Origin: CAZJFH01 sp964545205
GTDB taxonomy: Bacteria > Pseudomonadota > Alphaproteobacteria > Rhodospirillales > Magnetospirillaceae
Direction: 5' to 3'
Assembly (NCBI GenBank): GCA_964545205.1
Contig: CAZJFH010000093.1
Location: forward strand, 1 to 17,457
Length of the DNA stretch: 17,457 nucleotides
This document shows, piece after piece, positions 1-7,841 of the stretch. Both the position numbers and the translations under genes were made by a program. Each line of letters begins with the position of its first letter. The stretch's first letter is position 1. The notes beneath the pieces were generated by a model. The model saw only the letters and a list, made by a program, of their open reading frames with translations, searched no databases and was not told the origin of the DNA.

Positions 1-1624
1 CGGCGCGGTCGCGGCCGGACCGGCCGCCGCCGCGCGGGTCCCGCTCCTCGGCACCGGCCGCCTCGCCGCCGCCGCCGCCGGACGAGCGCTTGCCCTCGCC
101 CTCGAGGCCGGCGGCGGCCTGGCCGCCGGACGGACGCTCAGGCGGCTCGTCGTCCTCGACCGGGCGCGACTGCCGCGGGTCCTGGGCGCGCCCGTCGGCC
201 TGGACGCGGTCCCGGGGCGGCTGCTCCGCGGAAGGCGGCACCTCGGGGGTCGGGCGGTGATCCTCGAACGGCGCCGGCTTCAGGCGGTCGCGCTCGTCGC
301 CGCGCCGGGTCGCGGCCGCGACCAGCGACAGGTTGTGACGGGCGTCGCGGTGGGTCGGATCGAGCGCCAGCGCCATCTCGAAGGCGTCGCGCGCCGCCCG
401 CAGTTCGCCCAGCATCGCCAGGGCGTTGCCGCGGTTGAAGTGGCCGTCGGCGGTGCGTACCCGCTCGAAGGCGGCCGCGGCGCCCGCGTAGTCGCCGCCG
501 CGATACAGGGCGGCGCCGCGGCGGAACGGATCGGCGAACAGATCGGCGGCTTCGAGCCCGCGGCCCTGGTCGAGCAGACGCTGCGCCCGCTGCTCCGGCC
601 GCAGCCACAGATCGTTCCAGTCGAAGGCCGCCGCCGGCTGCGGCTGCGCCAGCCAGAGCGCGGCCAGCAGGCCGAGCCAGCCGCGGCGGAACCCGATCGC
701 CGCCAGCGGCAGCAGCGCCAGCGCCAGCCAGGCGCCGCGGTCGCGCCAGACGACGCGGTTGGCGGCCTCGGCGCGCTCGGCGTCGGTCAGCGCCGCATGG
801 CCGGCCGACAGCGCCTCGGCGAGGCCGCCGGGATCGGCGCGCCAGTCGACATAGGCGCCGCCGCCCGCCGCCGCCACGGCGCGCAGGCCGCCGTCCTCCA
901 GCGGCACGGGAACGGTCTTGCCGTCGATTTCGACGGTGCCGGCGCCGGTCCCGACCGCGAGGACCGAGACCCGCAGCCCGGCGCGCGCCGCCTCGGCGGC
1001 GGCGGTGGCGGCGATCGAATCGGCGGAGTCGGCGACCAGCAGCACGTCGCCGCTGCTGGCCTGGGCGCGGTTGGCGAGCGTTCGCGCCCGGGCCAGCCCG
1101 GCCGCCGGAACGCTGCCGGGCAGCGGCAGCACGTCGGGCGAGAGCTGCGGCAGCAGCGTGGTCAGCAGGCGGGGATCGTCGGTCAGCGGCAGCAGGGTGT
1201 GGCCGGTCGCGGCATAGCCGACCAGCGCCAGCGGCCGCGGCGGCAGGCGGTCGACGAGCCGCGCCAGCCAGCCCTGGGCGAAGGCCAGCCGCGACGTGCC
1301 GACGTCCGCGGCGGTCATCGAGCGCGACAGGTCGAGCACGACGACCAGCGGCGGCTGCGGCGCCACGAAGCGCACCGCCGGCGCCCGCGACCAGGTCGGA
1401 CCGGCCAGCGCCAGGATGCCGACCAGCCAGCCGGCGGCCAGCAGCGCCAGCACGGCGCGGGTGCCGCCGCCGACCGCGACCAGGTGCGGCAGCAGATGCG
1501 GATCGACGGCATTGGACCAGGCGCCGCCGCCGCCGCGCCGCCACGACCGCCAGACCAGCACCGCGGCCGGGACCAGCGCCAGCAGCCACCACGGCCGCAG
1601 GAAGTGGAACGCCTCCCAGCTCAT
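1..1624 (-). CDS. BatB/BatC-type VWA and TPR membrane protein (3' end beyond window)
   Basis: The frame is open for about 541 codons from the ATG at 1624 to the window edge, so the C-terminus is missing. The N-terminus has hydrophobic segments at about residues 12-26 and 56-76. A von Willebrand A domain follows, with the MIDAS motif DLSRS at about 98-102. More membrane helices lie near 295-330 and a TPR-like unit near 380-425 (FNRGNALAMLGE). The tail is a low-complexity Glu/Arg/Gly/Pro stretch. This matches BatB fused to the TPR part of BatC, from the Bacteroides aerotolerance (Bat) family. Bat proteins are thought to form a periplasm-facing complex linked to MoxR chaperones and stress tolerance; the exact role here is unknown. 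Its ATG overlaps the stop of the upstream BatA-like gene (ATGA), indicating translational coupling. Long open frames on the other strand here are GC-driven shadows. Confidence 0.85.
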   Translation of the reverse strand, partial: MSWEAFHFLRPWWLLALVPAAVLVWRSWRRGGGGAWSNAVDPHLLPHLVAVGGGTRAVLALLAAGWLVGILALAGPTWSRAPAVRFVAPQPPLVVVLDLSRSMTAADVGTSRLAFAQGWLARLVDRLPPRPLALVGYAATGHTLLPLTDDPRLLTTLLPQLSPDVLPLPGSVPAAGLARARTLANRAQASSGDVLLVADSADSIAATAAAEAARAGLRVSVLAVGTGAGTVEIDGKTVPVPLEDGGLRAVAAAGGGAYVDWRADPGGLAEALSAGHAALTDAERAEAANRVVWRDRGAWLALALLPLAAIGFRRGWLGLLAALWLAQPQPAAAFDWNDLWLRPEQRAQRLLDQGRGLEAADLFADPFRRGAALYRGGDYAGAAAAFERVRTADGHFNRGNALAMLGELRAARDAFEMALALDPTHRDARHNLSLVAAATRRGDERDRLKPAPFEDHRPTPEVPPSAEQPPRDRVQADGRAQDPRQSRPVEDDEPPERPSGGQAAAGLEGEGKRSSGGGGGEAAGAEERDPRGGGRSGRDRA

Positions 1625-2601
1625 GCCGGTCGCCTCGGGCCGGTCGTGCGCAGCGCCACCGCCATGCTCGCCAGCAGCGCCGCCGCCAGGGGCCAGGGAT
1701 AGAGGTCGATGGCGGTGTGGTCGCGGATGGCATCGCCGATCGACGGCTCCAGCAGGTCGATGCGCCGGTAGGCCTCCTGCAGCCCGGCGCGGTCGAGGGC
1801 GTGGAAATAGCTGCCGCCCGAGCCGTGCGCCACCTCTTCGAGCACCGCGCGGTTGAAGTGGTGGGCGCCGCCGGACCAGGTGCCGAGCGGGTTCGGCGCC
1901 ACGGTGTCGTCGGCGCCCATGCCGATCGTGTGGATGCGCAGGCCCTCGCGGGCGGCGAGCTGCGCCGCCTGGCGCGGCCCGATGCCGCCGGCGTTGCTGA
2001 CGCCGTCGGTCAGCAGCACGACCACCCGGCTGTCGGCCGGGCGCTCGCGCATGACCTTGAGCGCCAGGCCGATGGCGTCGCCTATGGCGGTGTGCTCGCC
2101 GGCCAGGCCGACCTCGGCCTCGGCGAGCAGCATGCGCACCGCCTCGTGGTCGTGGGTCAGCGGCGCCCGCAGATAGGGCTGGGCGCCGAACAGGATCAGC
2201 CCGACGCGGTCGCCGCGGCGCTCGGCCAGGAAGCGGCCGGCGACCTGCTTGACCACGCTCAGCCGGTCCATCGGGTCGTTGCCGCTGCCGAAGTCCATCG
2301 AGCGCATGCTGCCCGAGATGTCGACCACCAGCATCAGGTCGCGGCCCGAGGTCGGGATCATCGTCGGCTCGCGCAGCCATTGCGGCTGCGCCGCCGCCAG
2401 CACCAGCAGCAGCCAGATCAGGTGCTCCGGCCGGGGCCGGCGCGGCGTGCGGCGGACGGCCTCGGCATTGCGGGCCAGCGCCGCGAAGAACGGCACCCGC
2501 AGGGCGGCGCCGGCCGGCCGCCGGGCCGGCGGCGCAAAGCGCCGCACCAGCCAGGGCAGCGGCAGCAGCAGGAAGACCCAGGGCCAGACGAAGCCGATCA
2601 T
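1621..2601 (-). CDS. BatA-type von Willebrand A domain membrane protein
   Basis: The product is 326 residues. Hydrophobic segments lie at about 4-20 and 60-72, and a C-terminal one at about 303-320. Between them is a VWA domain with a complete MIDAS: DISGSM at 94-99, a Thr in GEHTAIGDAI near 171, and LTDGVSN near 198-204. The layout of two N-terminal helices, VWA and C-terminal helix is that of BatA. The start at 2601 gives the typical N-terminus (MIGFVWPWVFLLLPLPWLV). The frame is open further upstream, but that part is the shadow of the DUF4381 gene. It overlaps both neighbours by 4 bases. The intact MIDAS suggests metal-dependent ligand binding, probably within a complex with the second VWA protein downstream. 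Confidence 0.9.
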   Translation of the reverse strand: MIGFVWPWVFLLLPLPWLVRRFAPPARRPAGAALRVPFFAALARNAEAVRRTPRRPRPEHLIWLLLVLAAAQPQWLREPTMIPTSGRDLMLVVDISGSMRSMDFGSGNDPMDRLSVVKQVAGRFLAERRGDRVGLILFGAQPYLRAPLTHDHEAVRMLLAEAEVGLAGEHTAIGDAIGLALKVMRERPADSRVVVLLTDGVSNAGGIGPRQAAQLAAREGLRIHTIGMGADDTVAPNPLGTWSGGAHHFNRAVLEEVAHGSGGSYFHALDRAGLQEAYRRIDLLEPSIGDAIRDHTAIDLYPWPLAAALLASMAVALRTTGPRRPA

Positions 2602-3059
2602 GCCCGCATCCTGATCCAGCGCCGCGCCAGGTCGAGCAGCGCTTCGGCCTGTTCGCCGCCGCCGCCGCCATAGGGCAGGGTGAGCAGGGCGCGGCCGGCG
2701 CCGCGTCCGAATTTCGGCCCCCGTCCCGCGTCGAGCCAGGCCAGCCAGGCCTCGCCCGACAGGCCGGCGACCTCGGCGCGGGGATTGCCGGCCAGCGCGA
2801 CGCGACGCAGCAGCACCGCCAGCCCGGCCGCCATGGCGGCGGCGTCGCCGTCGGCGCGCCAGCGCCGCTCCAGCGTGTCGAGCTCGCGCAGCGCCTGCCG
2901 CCGGGCCCGCCGCCGCGTCCGCAGCCGCCAGGCCAGCAACGCGGCCGCCAGCGCGGTGACCGCCAGCAGCGCCCACCAGCCCGGCGCCGGCGGCCACAGG
3001 GGCGGCGGCGGCGGCATGTGGATGTCGCGCAGGCGGTCGATCAGGTCCAGCTCATCCAT
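2598..3059 (-). CDS. DUF4381 family membrane protein
   Basis: The product is 153 residues. It begins MDELDLIDRLRDIHMPPPPP, then one transmembrane helix at about 27-45 and a basic cytoplasmic-side stretch (RLRTRRRARRQ). The helical C-terminal part contains SGEAWLAWLD, typical of DUF4381. These proteins sit in moxR-DUF58-VWA operons in Proteobacteria, and their role is undefined. The chosen ATG overlaps the end of the DUF58 gene by 8 bases; earlier in-frame codons would lie well inside that gene. The stop overlaps the BatA start (ATGA). Confidence 0.85.
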   Translation of the reverse strand: MDELDLIDRLRDIHMPPPPPLWPPAPGWWALLAVTALAAALLAWRLRTRRRARRQALRELDTLERRWRADGDAAAMAAGLAVLLRRVALAGNPRAEVAGLSGEAWLAWLDAGRGPKFGRGAGRALLTLPYGGGGGEQAEALLDLARRWIRMRA

Positions 3060-3966
3060 GGCGGCGCCCCCGCAGCAGGCCGTCGCGCAGCGTCGGCGCG
3101 GTCGGCTGGTCGGTGGCCAGGGTGGCGAAGCGCGCGCCGATGCGCCGGCAGGCCCCGGCGACGGCCTCGGCATGGGCGGCGAAGGCGTCGGCGTGGGCGC
3201 GGCGCAAGGCCGGATCGCCGGCGTCGACCGCCAGCGCCCGCTCGCCGTCGGCGAAGACGTAGCGGCCGGGCGGCGGCATCGCGCGCTCCAGCGGATCGTG
3301 GACCAGCACCGCGGCGACGTCGTTGCGCGCCGCCAGCGCCGCCAGCGCCGTCTCGGCCTCGCGGTTCCAGCCGGCGAAGTCGGAGAACACCGCCACCACC
3401 GCCCCTTGGCGGGCGATGTGGGCCAGGCGCGCCAGCGCCGGCGCCAGCTCGGTCGGAGTGCCGCCGGGCGGCGCGGCGGGCAGGGCCGCGAACAGCTTGA
3501 ACAGCGGCGCCAGGCCGGCCATGCCGGATTCCGGCCGGCGGTCGCGGATGGTCGTCTCGCCGATCACCATGCCGCCGACGCGGTCGCCGTTCGCGACCGC
3601 CAGCCAGCCCAGCACCGCCGCGGCCCGCGCCGCCGCCACCCACTTGAAGGCCGTGCGGGTGCCGAATCGCATCGTCGGGCCGGCGTCGACGGCGACCAGC
3701 AGCGCGTGCTCGCGTTCCTCGAGGAACACCTTGGTGTGCAGCCGGCCGGTGCGGGCGCTGACCCGCCAGTCGACGGTGCGGATGTCGTCGCCGGGCTGGT
3801 AGCCGCGCACCTCCTCGAATTCGAGGCCGCGGCCGCGGTGCAGCGAGTTGTAGAGGTCGGGCAGGGGGCCGGCGGCGCGGTTCGACTCGGGAAGCCGCAG
3901 CCGCAGCGCCTCGCCGCGCAGCCGCATCAGCTCGGCCACCGAGACGGCGACGCCCGGCGCGGCCAT
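3052..3966 (-). CDS. DUF58 domain-containing protein
   Basis: The product is 304 residues. The DUF58 signature is clear at about 44-81 (RGRGLEFEEVRGYQPGDD, then IRTVDWRVSART and KVFLEE). A VWA-like fold follows, with VAVDAGPTMRFG near 91-102 and VVAVFSDFAGW further on. DUF58 proteins are regularly encoded next to MoxR ATPases and are presumed to work with them. There is no obvious membrane helix. The gene starts one base after the MoxR stop, so the two are certainly co-transcribed. Confidence 0.9.
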   Translation of the reverse strand: MAAPGVAVSVAELMRLRGEALRLRLPESNRAAGPLPDLYNSLHRGRGLEFEEVRGYQPGDDIRTVDWRVSARTGRLHTKVFLEEREHALLVAVDAGPTMRFGTRTAFKWVAAARAAAVLGWLAVANGDRVGGMVIGETTIRDRRPESGMAGLAPLFKLFAALPAAPPGGTPTELAPALARLAHIARQGAVVAVFSDFAGWNREAETALAALAARNDVAAVLVHDPLERAMPPPGRYVFADGERALAVDAGDPALRRAHADAFAAHAEAVAGACRRIGARFATLATDQPTAPTLRDGLLRGRRHG

Positions 3967-3967
3967 G

Positions 3968-4936
<969 letters not shown>

Positions 4937-4992
4937 GCCGCGAACGCCTTCTCCAGCCTTGCTCCTCGGGGATACCAGACTGAAGCTGGGGA

Positions 4993-5014
4993 GCACTTGA
5001 TCATCCTCAAGTGC
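4993..5014 (-). terminator. candidate terminator hairpin after the DUF427 gene
   Basis: A perfect 8-bp inverted repeat, GCACTTGA / TCAAGTGC, with a 6-base loop lies in the 88-base gap between the DUF427 stop and the MoxR start. It is 11 bases beyond the stop codon. There is no clear U-tract, so termination is inferred. The same gap must contain any promoter specific to the MoxR operon; none was recognised with confidence. Confidence 0.45.
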
Positions 5015-5024
5015 GCTGTGAAAT

Positions 5025-5768
5025 TCAGTCCGTCTCCGCCCCGATCCGGCGGCCGTCGATCAGGACTCCGTCGACGACCGACTCGTCGAAGGCGATCAGG
5101 TCGGTGAGCCGGGTCTTCTCGGGCAGCGGTTCGGGATAGCTCCAGGCGAGGTCGGGATAGAGCCGGCCGCCGATCCAGGCCGACCAGTAGAAGGCCTTGC
5201 CCTTGTAGGCGCACAACGTCGTCTTGGGGCTGGGCTGCAGCAGGTCCATGCGCACGTCCTCGCGCGGCAGGTAATAGCGCGTCGGCAGGCCGGTCTCGAA
5301 CGCGAACAGCGCCCGGGTCGAGCGCGCCAGCCGCTCGCCGCCGGCATCGATCTCGACCACCCGGTGCGACTGGCGCAGGTCGATGCGGTGAAAGGGATCG
5401 CGCGGATGGCCGAACAGGGCCTCGTCTTCCTCGTACCAGCCGTCGACGGCGTCCCAGTCGAAGGCGAAATGGTCCTGGAGCGCGCCGACGGCGTCCGCGG
5501 GATCCTCGACGCTCCAGGCCAGCGGACGGCGCTCGTTCTCGGCGGCGGAGGACCAGCGGCGGACGCGGCCGACGCCCTCGATCTGGTCCTCGGCGCCGGC
5601 GGCGAGCAGGTCGCTGCCGACGTCGCCGGGCGGGAAGTAGTAGACCGGCAGCCTGCCGGCGCGGAGCAGCAGCCGCGGCGCCAGGCTGTCGACCATGGCG
5701 ACGCCGCCGACGACGGCGCGGACGCGCTTGGGCGAGGTCACGACCAGGGTGCGGTAGGGCTGAAGCAT
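5025..5768 (-). CDS. DUF427 domain-containing protein (two tandem domains)
   Basis: The product is 247 residues. It contains two copies of the DUF427 fold. The first, at about 12-105, has VYYFPPGDV and RPLAWSVEDP. The second, at about 120-235, has RYYLPREDVRMDLL, TLCAYKGKAFYWS and DLAWSYPEPL. DUF427 proteins are small soluble beta-rich proteins of unknown biochemical function, common in Proteobacteria and Actinobacteria. The two-domain form of this length is frequent. The ATG lies 4 bases downstream of the DUF488 stop, so it is the last gene of the dusA operon. Confidence 0.9.
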   Translation of the reverse strand: MLQPYRTLVVTSPKRVRAVVGGVAMVDSLAPRLLLRAGRLPVYYFPPGDVGSDLLAAGAEDQIEGVGRVRRWSSAAENERRPLAWSVEDPADAVGALQDHFAFDWDAVDGWYEEDEALFGHPRDPFHRIDLRQSHRVVEIDAGGERLARSTRALFAFETGLPTRYYLPREDVRMDLLQPSPKTTLCAYKGKAFYWSAWIGGRLYPDLAWSYPEPLPEKTRLTDLIAFDESVVDGVLIDGRRIGAETD

Positions 5769-5772
5769 GGCC

Positions 5773-6255
5773 CTAGAACACGGGCGGATCGCGATCGTTC
5801 CCCGGCGGCGCGACGCTCAGGTCCTCGATGACGAAGCCGTGCTCGCGGGCCAGATCCTCGGCGACGCGCCGGCGATGGCAGACCGCCGGATCGGCCTCGA
5901 AGCACAGCAGCGCGGCGGGCCGGGCGCGGGCGATCTCGGCCGCCCGCTGCAGGTCGAAGGCGGCTTCGGGCGTGCGCATCTTGTCGTCGACGATCGACCA
6001 GAACGCCGCCCAGTCGCGCCGCCGCGCCGCCAGCCGGCCCTCCTTCGGCGTGCCGAGGCCCTTCAGGTGGACGTAGTCGATGCCGGCCTCGGCCAGCGAG
6101 GCGGCGAGCACCCGCTTCGAGAAGCCGGCGCGGCGCGACAGCGGCAGGTCGCGGACGTCGATCACCACGGCGACGCCGGCCCGCTTCAGCGTCGCCAGCA
6201 CGGCGCCGAAGCCGGCCGCCTCGTAGCCGATGGTGCGGATCACGGGCGCGGTCAT
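5773..6255 (-). CDS. DUF488 family protein
   Basis: The product is 160 residues. It starts with the family hallmark IRTIGYEAAGF and continues with VVIDVRDLPLSRRAGFSK and YVHLKGLGTPKEGR. It ends with LLCFEADPAVCHRR, containing Cys118 and Cys126-His127, the conserved cysteine/histidine cluster of DUF488. The family's function is not established, though the conserved Cys/His residues suggest a catalytic or metal-binding role. The ATG overlaps the dusA stop by 4 bases (ATGA), so I used it and not the much longer open frame, which is a dusA shadow. Confidence 0.9.
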   Translation of the reverse strand: MTAPVIRTIGYEAAGFGAVLATLKRAGVAVVIDVRDLPLSRRAGFSKRVLAASLAEAGIDYVHLKGLGTPKEGRLAARRRDWAAFWSIVDDKMRTPEAAFDLQRAAEIARARPAALLCFEADPAVCHRRRVAEDLAREHGFVIEDLSVAPPGNDRDPPVF

Positions 6256-7232
6256 CGCTCCTCGCCTTCGCGCGGCACGAACGCGGCCGCGGCCTCCAGC
6301 ATCTCCGGCCCGGCGCCGGGCCGATGGGCGTTCTCGCTGATGTGGCGGCGCCAGGCGCGGGCGCCGGGCAATCCGTGGAACAGCCCGAGCATGTGGCGGG
6401 AGATGGCGGCCAGCGGCACGCCGCGGGCGCGCTGGGCCTCGACATAGGGCAGCATCGCCGCGACCACCGCGTGTCGGCCGGGAGCGGGGCCGCCGCCGAA
6501 GAAGCGCCGGTCGGCGTCGGCCAGGACGTAAGGGGTCTCGTAGGCGGCGCGGCCGATCATCACCGAGTCGACATGCTCCAGATGCGCCGCCGCCTCGTCG
6601 AGCGAGCGGATGCCGCCGTTGATGGCGACGGCGAGGTGCGGGTATTCGCGCTTGAGCCGATGCACCAGCTCGTGGCGCAGCGGCGGCACGTCGCGGTTCT
6701 CCTTCGGGCTCAGGCCCTGCAGCCAGGCCTTGCGGGCGTGGATCACGAAATGCGTGCAGCCGGCGGCGGCGACGGTGCGCACGAAGCCGTCCAGCGTCGG
6801 CCATTCCTCCAGCTCGTCGACGGCGATGCGCGTTTTGACCGTCACCGGGATCGATACCGCGGCGCGCATGGCGGCGACCAGTTCGGCGACCAGTTCGGGC
6901 TCGCGCATCAGGCAGGCGCCGAAGCGGCCCGACTGGACGCGGTCGCTCGGGCAGCCGACGTTCAGGTTGACCTCGTCGTAGCCCCATTCGGCGGCGATGC
7001 GCGCGCAGGCCGCCATCTCCCGGGGATCCGAGCCGCCGAGCTGCAGCGCCACCGGATGCTCGACCGGGTCGAAGCCGAGCAGCCGCTCGCGCTCGCCGTG
7101 CAGCACGGCGGCGGTGGTGACCATCTCGGTGTACAACAGCGTGTGGCGCGTCAGCAGGCGATGGAAGAACCGGCAATGCCGGTCCGTCCAGTCCATCATC
7201 GGCGCCACGCTCAGGGCAATGGCGTCGTTCAA
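6252..7232 (-). CDS. dusA: tRNA-dihydrouridine(20/20a) synthase DusA
   Basis: The product is 326 residues, a normal length for DusA. It is a flavoenzyme that reduces uridines in the tRNA D-loop with NADPH. Visible signatures are SVAPMMDWTDRHCRFFHR at 8-25, EVNLNVGCPSDRVQSGRFGA with catalytic-type Cys94, VKTRIAVD, VIHARKAWLQGLSPKENR, INGGIRS and VMIGRAAYETP (FMN-binding barrel). The start is a TTG at 7232, supported by GAGGA a few bases upstream overlapping the preceding stop; the next ATG would cut into the conserved PMMDW motif. The gene is complete. dusA is a known integration target for other elements, but it is not disrupted here. Confidence 0.96.
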   Translation of the reverse strand: MNDAIALSVAPMMDWTDRHCRFFHRLLTRHTLLYTEMVTTAAVLHGERERLLGFDPVEHPVALQLGGSDPREMAACARIAAEWGYDEVNLNVGCPSDRVQSGRFGACLMREPELVAELVAAMRAAVSIPVTVKTRIAVDELEEWPTLDGFVRTVAAAGCTHFVIHARKAWLQGLSPKENRDVPPLRHELVHRLKREYPHLAVAINGGIRSLDEAAAHLEHVDSVMIGRAAYETPYVLADADRRFFGGGPAPGRHAVVAAMLPYVEAQRARGVPLAAISRHMLGLFHGLPGARAWRRHISENAHRPGAGPEMLEAAAAFVPREGEER

Positions 7233-7239
7233 ACCGTCC

Positions 7240-7548
7240 TCAGATCCGCGTCACCTCGACACGGCCGCCCTGACGGCTGATGCGGAAGCGGACGCCGGCC
7301 TCGGTGGTCCAGGTCTCCGCCTCGGCAGGCACCTCCTGGCCGTCGATGACGACGCGCTCGCCGACGATGCTGACGTTGCTCACCGCGCCGTCGACGCCGC
7401 CGCTCACCCCGATCGCCGCGGCCGACCCCTTGCCGCTCTGGCTGACGGTCACCGTGCTGGTGCCGCTCCGTGGACCGCTCGCGTGCCCGGCGGCGAACGC
7501 GCCGAACCCCGCGAAGCCCTTGCCCGCCTTCGGTCCGAATTTCGGCAT
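7240..7548 (-). CDS. hypothetical protein, first gene of the dusA operon
   Basis: The product is 102 residues and the family is not recognised. The N-terminal third is Gly/Lys/Phe-rich (MPKFGPKAGKGFAGFGAFAA). The rest looks like beta-strand-rich sequence with alternating polar and hydrophobic residues (STVTVSQSGKGSAAAIGVSG, VRFRISRQGGRVEVTRI). There is no signal peptide or membrane helix. The ATG at 7548 is chosen over one nine codons upstream because GGAGG sits 7 bases before it. The stop is 7 bases before the dusA TTG, so translation is probably coupled. Codon use matches the chromosomal neighbours, so it is host and not element DNA. Confidence 0.7.
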   Translation of the reverse strand: MPKFGPKAGKGFAGFGAFAAGHASGPRSGTSTVTVSQSGKGSAAAIGVSGGVDGAVSNVSIVGERVVIDGQEVPAEAETWTTEAGVRFRISRQGGRVEVTRI

Positions 7549-7701
7549 GGTCAGGCCTCCGCTGATTTTTGGCAAGCGATCAGGTTAGCGCGTCGGCCGA
7601 ATGCGGTAAAGCGCTTCGGCAGGCTGCGCATCCGGTCGCACGCCGCATCGCCTGGGTGGAAACAGAAAACCGCGCACGAAGGCGCGGCTTTCCCAATTCG
7701 C

Positions 7702-7762
7702 TGGCGGAAGGGGGGGGATTCGAACCCCCGGTAGGGTTTATCACCCTACGACGGTTTAGCAA
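7702..7762 (-). tRNA. 3' fragment of tRNA-Ser(GCU) at the element boundary
   Basis: Read on the minus strand, this contains anticodon loop TTGCTAA (anticodon GCT) and the 3' anticodon-stem strand ACCGT. A long variable arm follows (GTAGGGT/ACCCTAC stem), then a T-arm GGGGG-TTCGAAT-CCCCC, acceptor strand CCCTTCC, discriminator G and an encoded CCA. The long variable arm and the GCT anticodon identify a serine tRNA. The 5' half is absent: beyond the loop the sequence does not pair with ACCGT, has no D-arm, and lacks the expected GGAAGGG acceptor strand. It is therefore a non-functional remnant. The functional copy should lie at the other end of the element, outside the window. Confidence 0.85.
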
Positions 7763-7768
7763 GGCGTC
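7750..7768. other. attachment site core (left end of integrated element)
   Basis: On the plus strand, gacggt-ttagcaa-ggcgtc is an imperfect inverted repeat around a 7-base centre. The centre is the anticodon loop of the tRNA-Ser. Tyrosine integrases that target tRNA genes commonly exchange strands across a 7-bp anticodon loop flanked by inverted core-binding sites. The left arm comes from the host tRNA and the right arm from the element. The exact crossover is inferred, because the right-hand att site is not in the window. Confidence 0.6.
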
Positions 7769-7796
7769 GCGAAGCCGCTTGTGTACAGGGATATTG

Positions 7797-7831
7797 GCTG
7801 CTACAATGATTTTTGTAGCAGCATTGTAGCA
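7797..7831. repeat. inverted and direct repeats upstream of the integrase gene
   Basis: GCTGCTACAA (7797-7806) and TTGTAGCAGC (7813-7822) form a perfect 10-bp inverted repeat with a 6-base spacer. TTGTAGCA recurs at 7824-7831, 11 bases (about one helical turn) after 7813. The cluster ends 10 bases before the integrase ATG. It may be arm-type integrase or excisionase binding sites, or an operator controlling int. Which of these is right cannot be told from sequence alone. Confidence 0.6.
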
Positions 7832-7841
7832 CGGGGCGGTT

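Noticed and set aside
257..1702. Long plus-strand open frame (481 codons) opposite the VWA-TPR gene
   Set aside because: Its product is low-complexity Arg/Gln/Gly/Ala-rich, with no motif. The minus strand encodes recognisable MIDAS and TPR sequence. Such open antisense frames are expected at this GC content.
6256..7176. Upstream extension of the DUF488 frame through dusA
   Set aside because: The translation is Arg/Pro/Ala-rich shadow sequence of dusA. The conserved DUF488 N-terminus begins exactly at the coupled ATG at 6255.
6252..7232. dusA as the integration site of the element
   Set aside because: dusA is a known target for some integrases, but here both its ends are intact. The break is in the tRNA-Ser gene further right.
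7569..7829. Open frames crossing the tRNA fragment on both strands
   Set aside because: They read through the tRNA remnant and the integrase control repeats, and have no family-like sequence.
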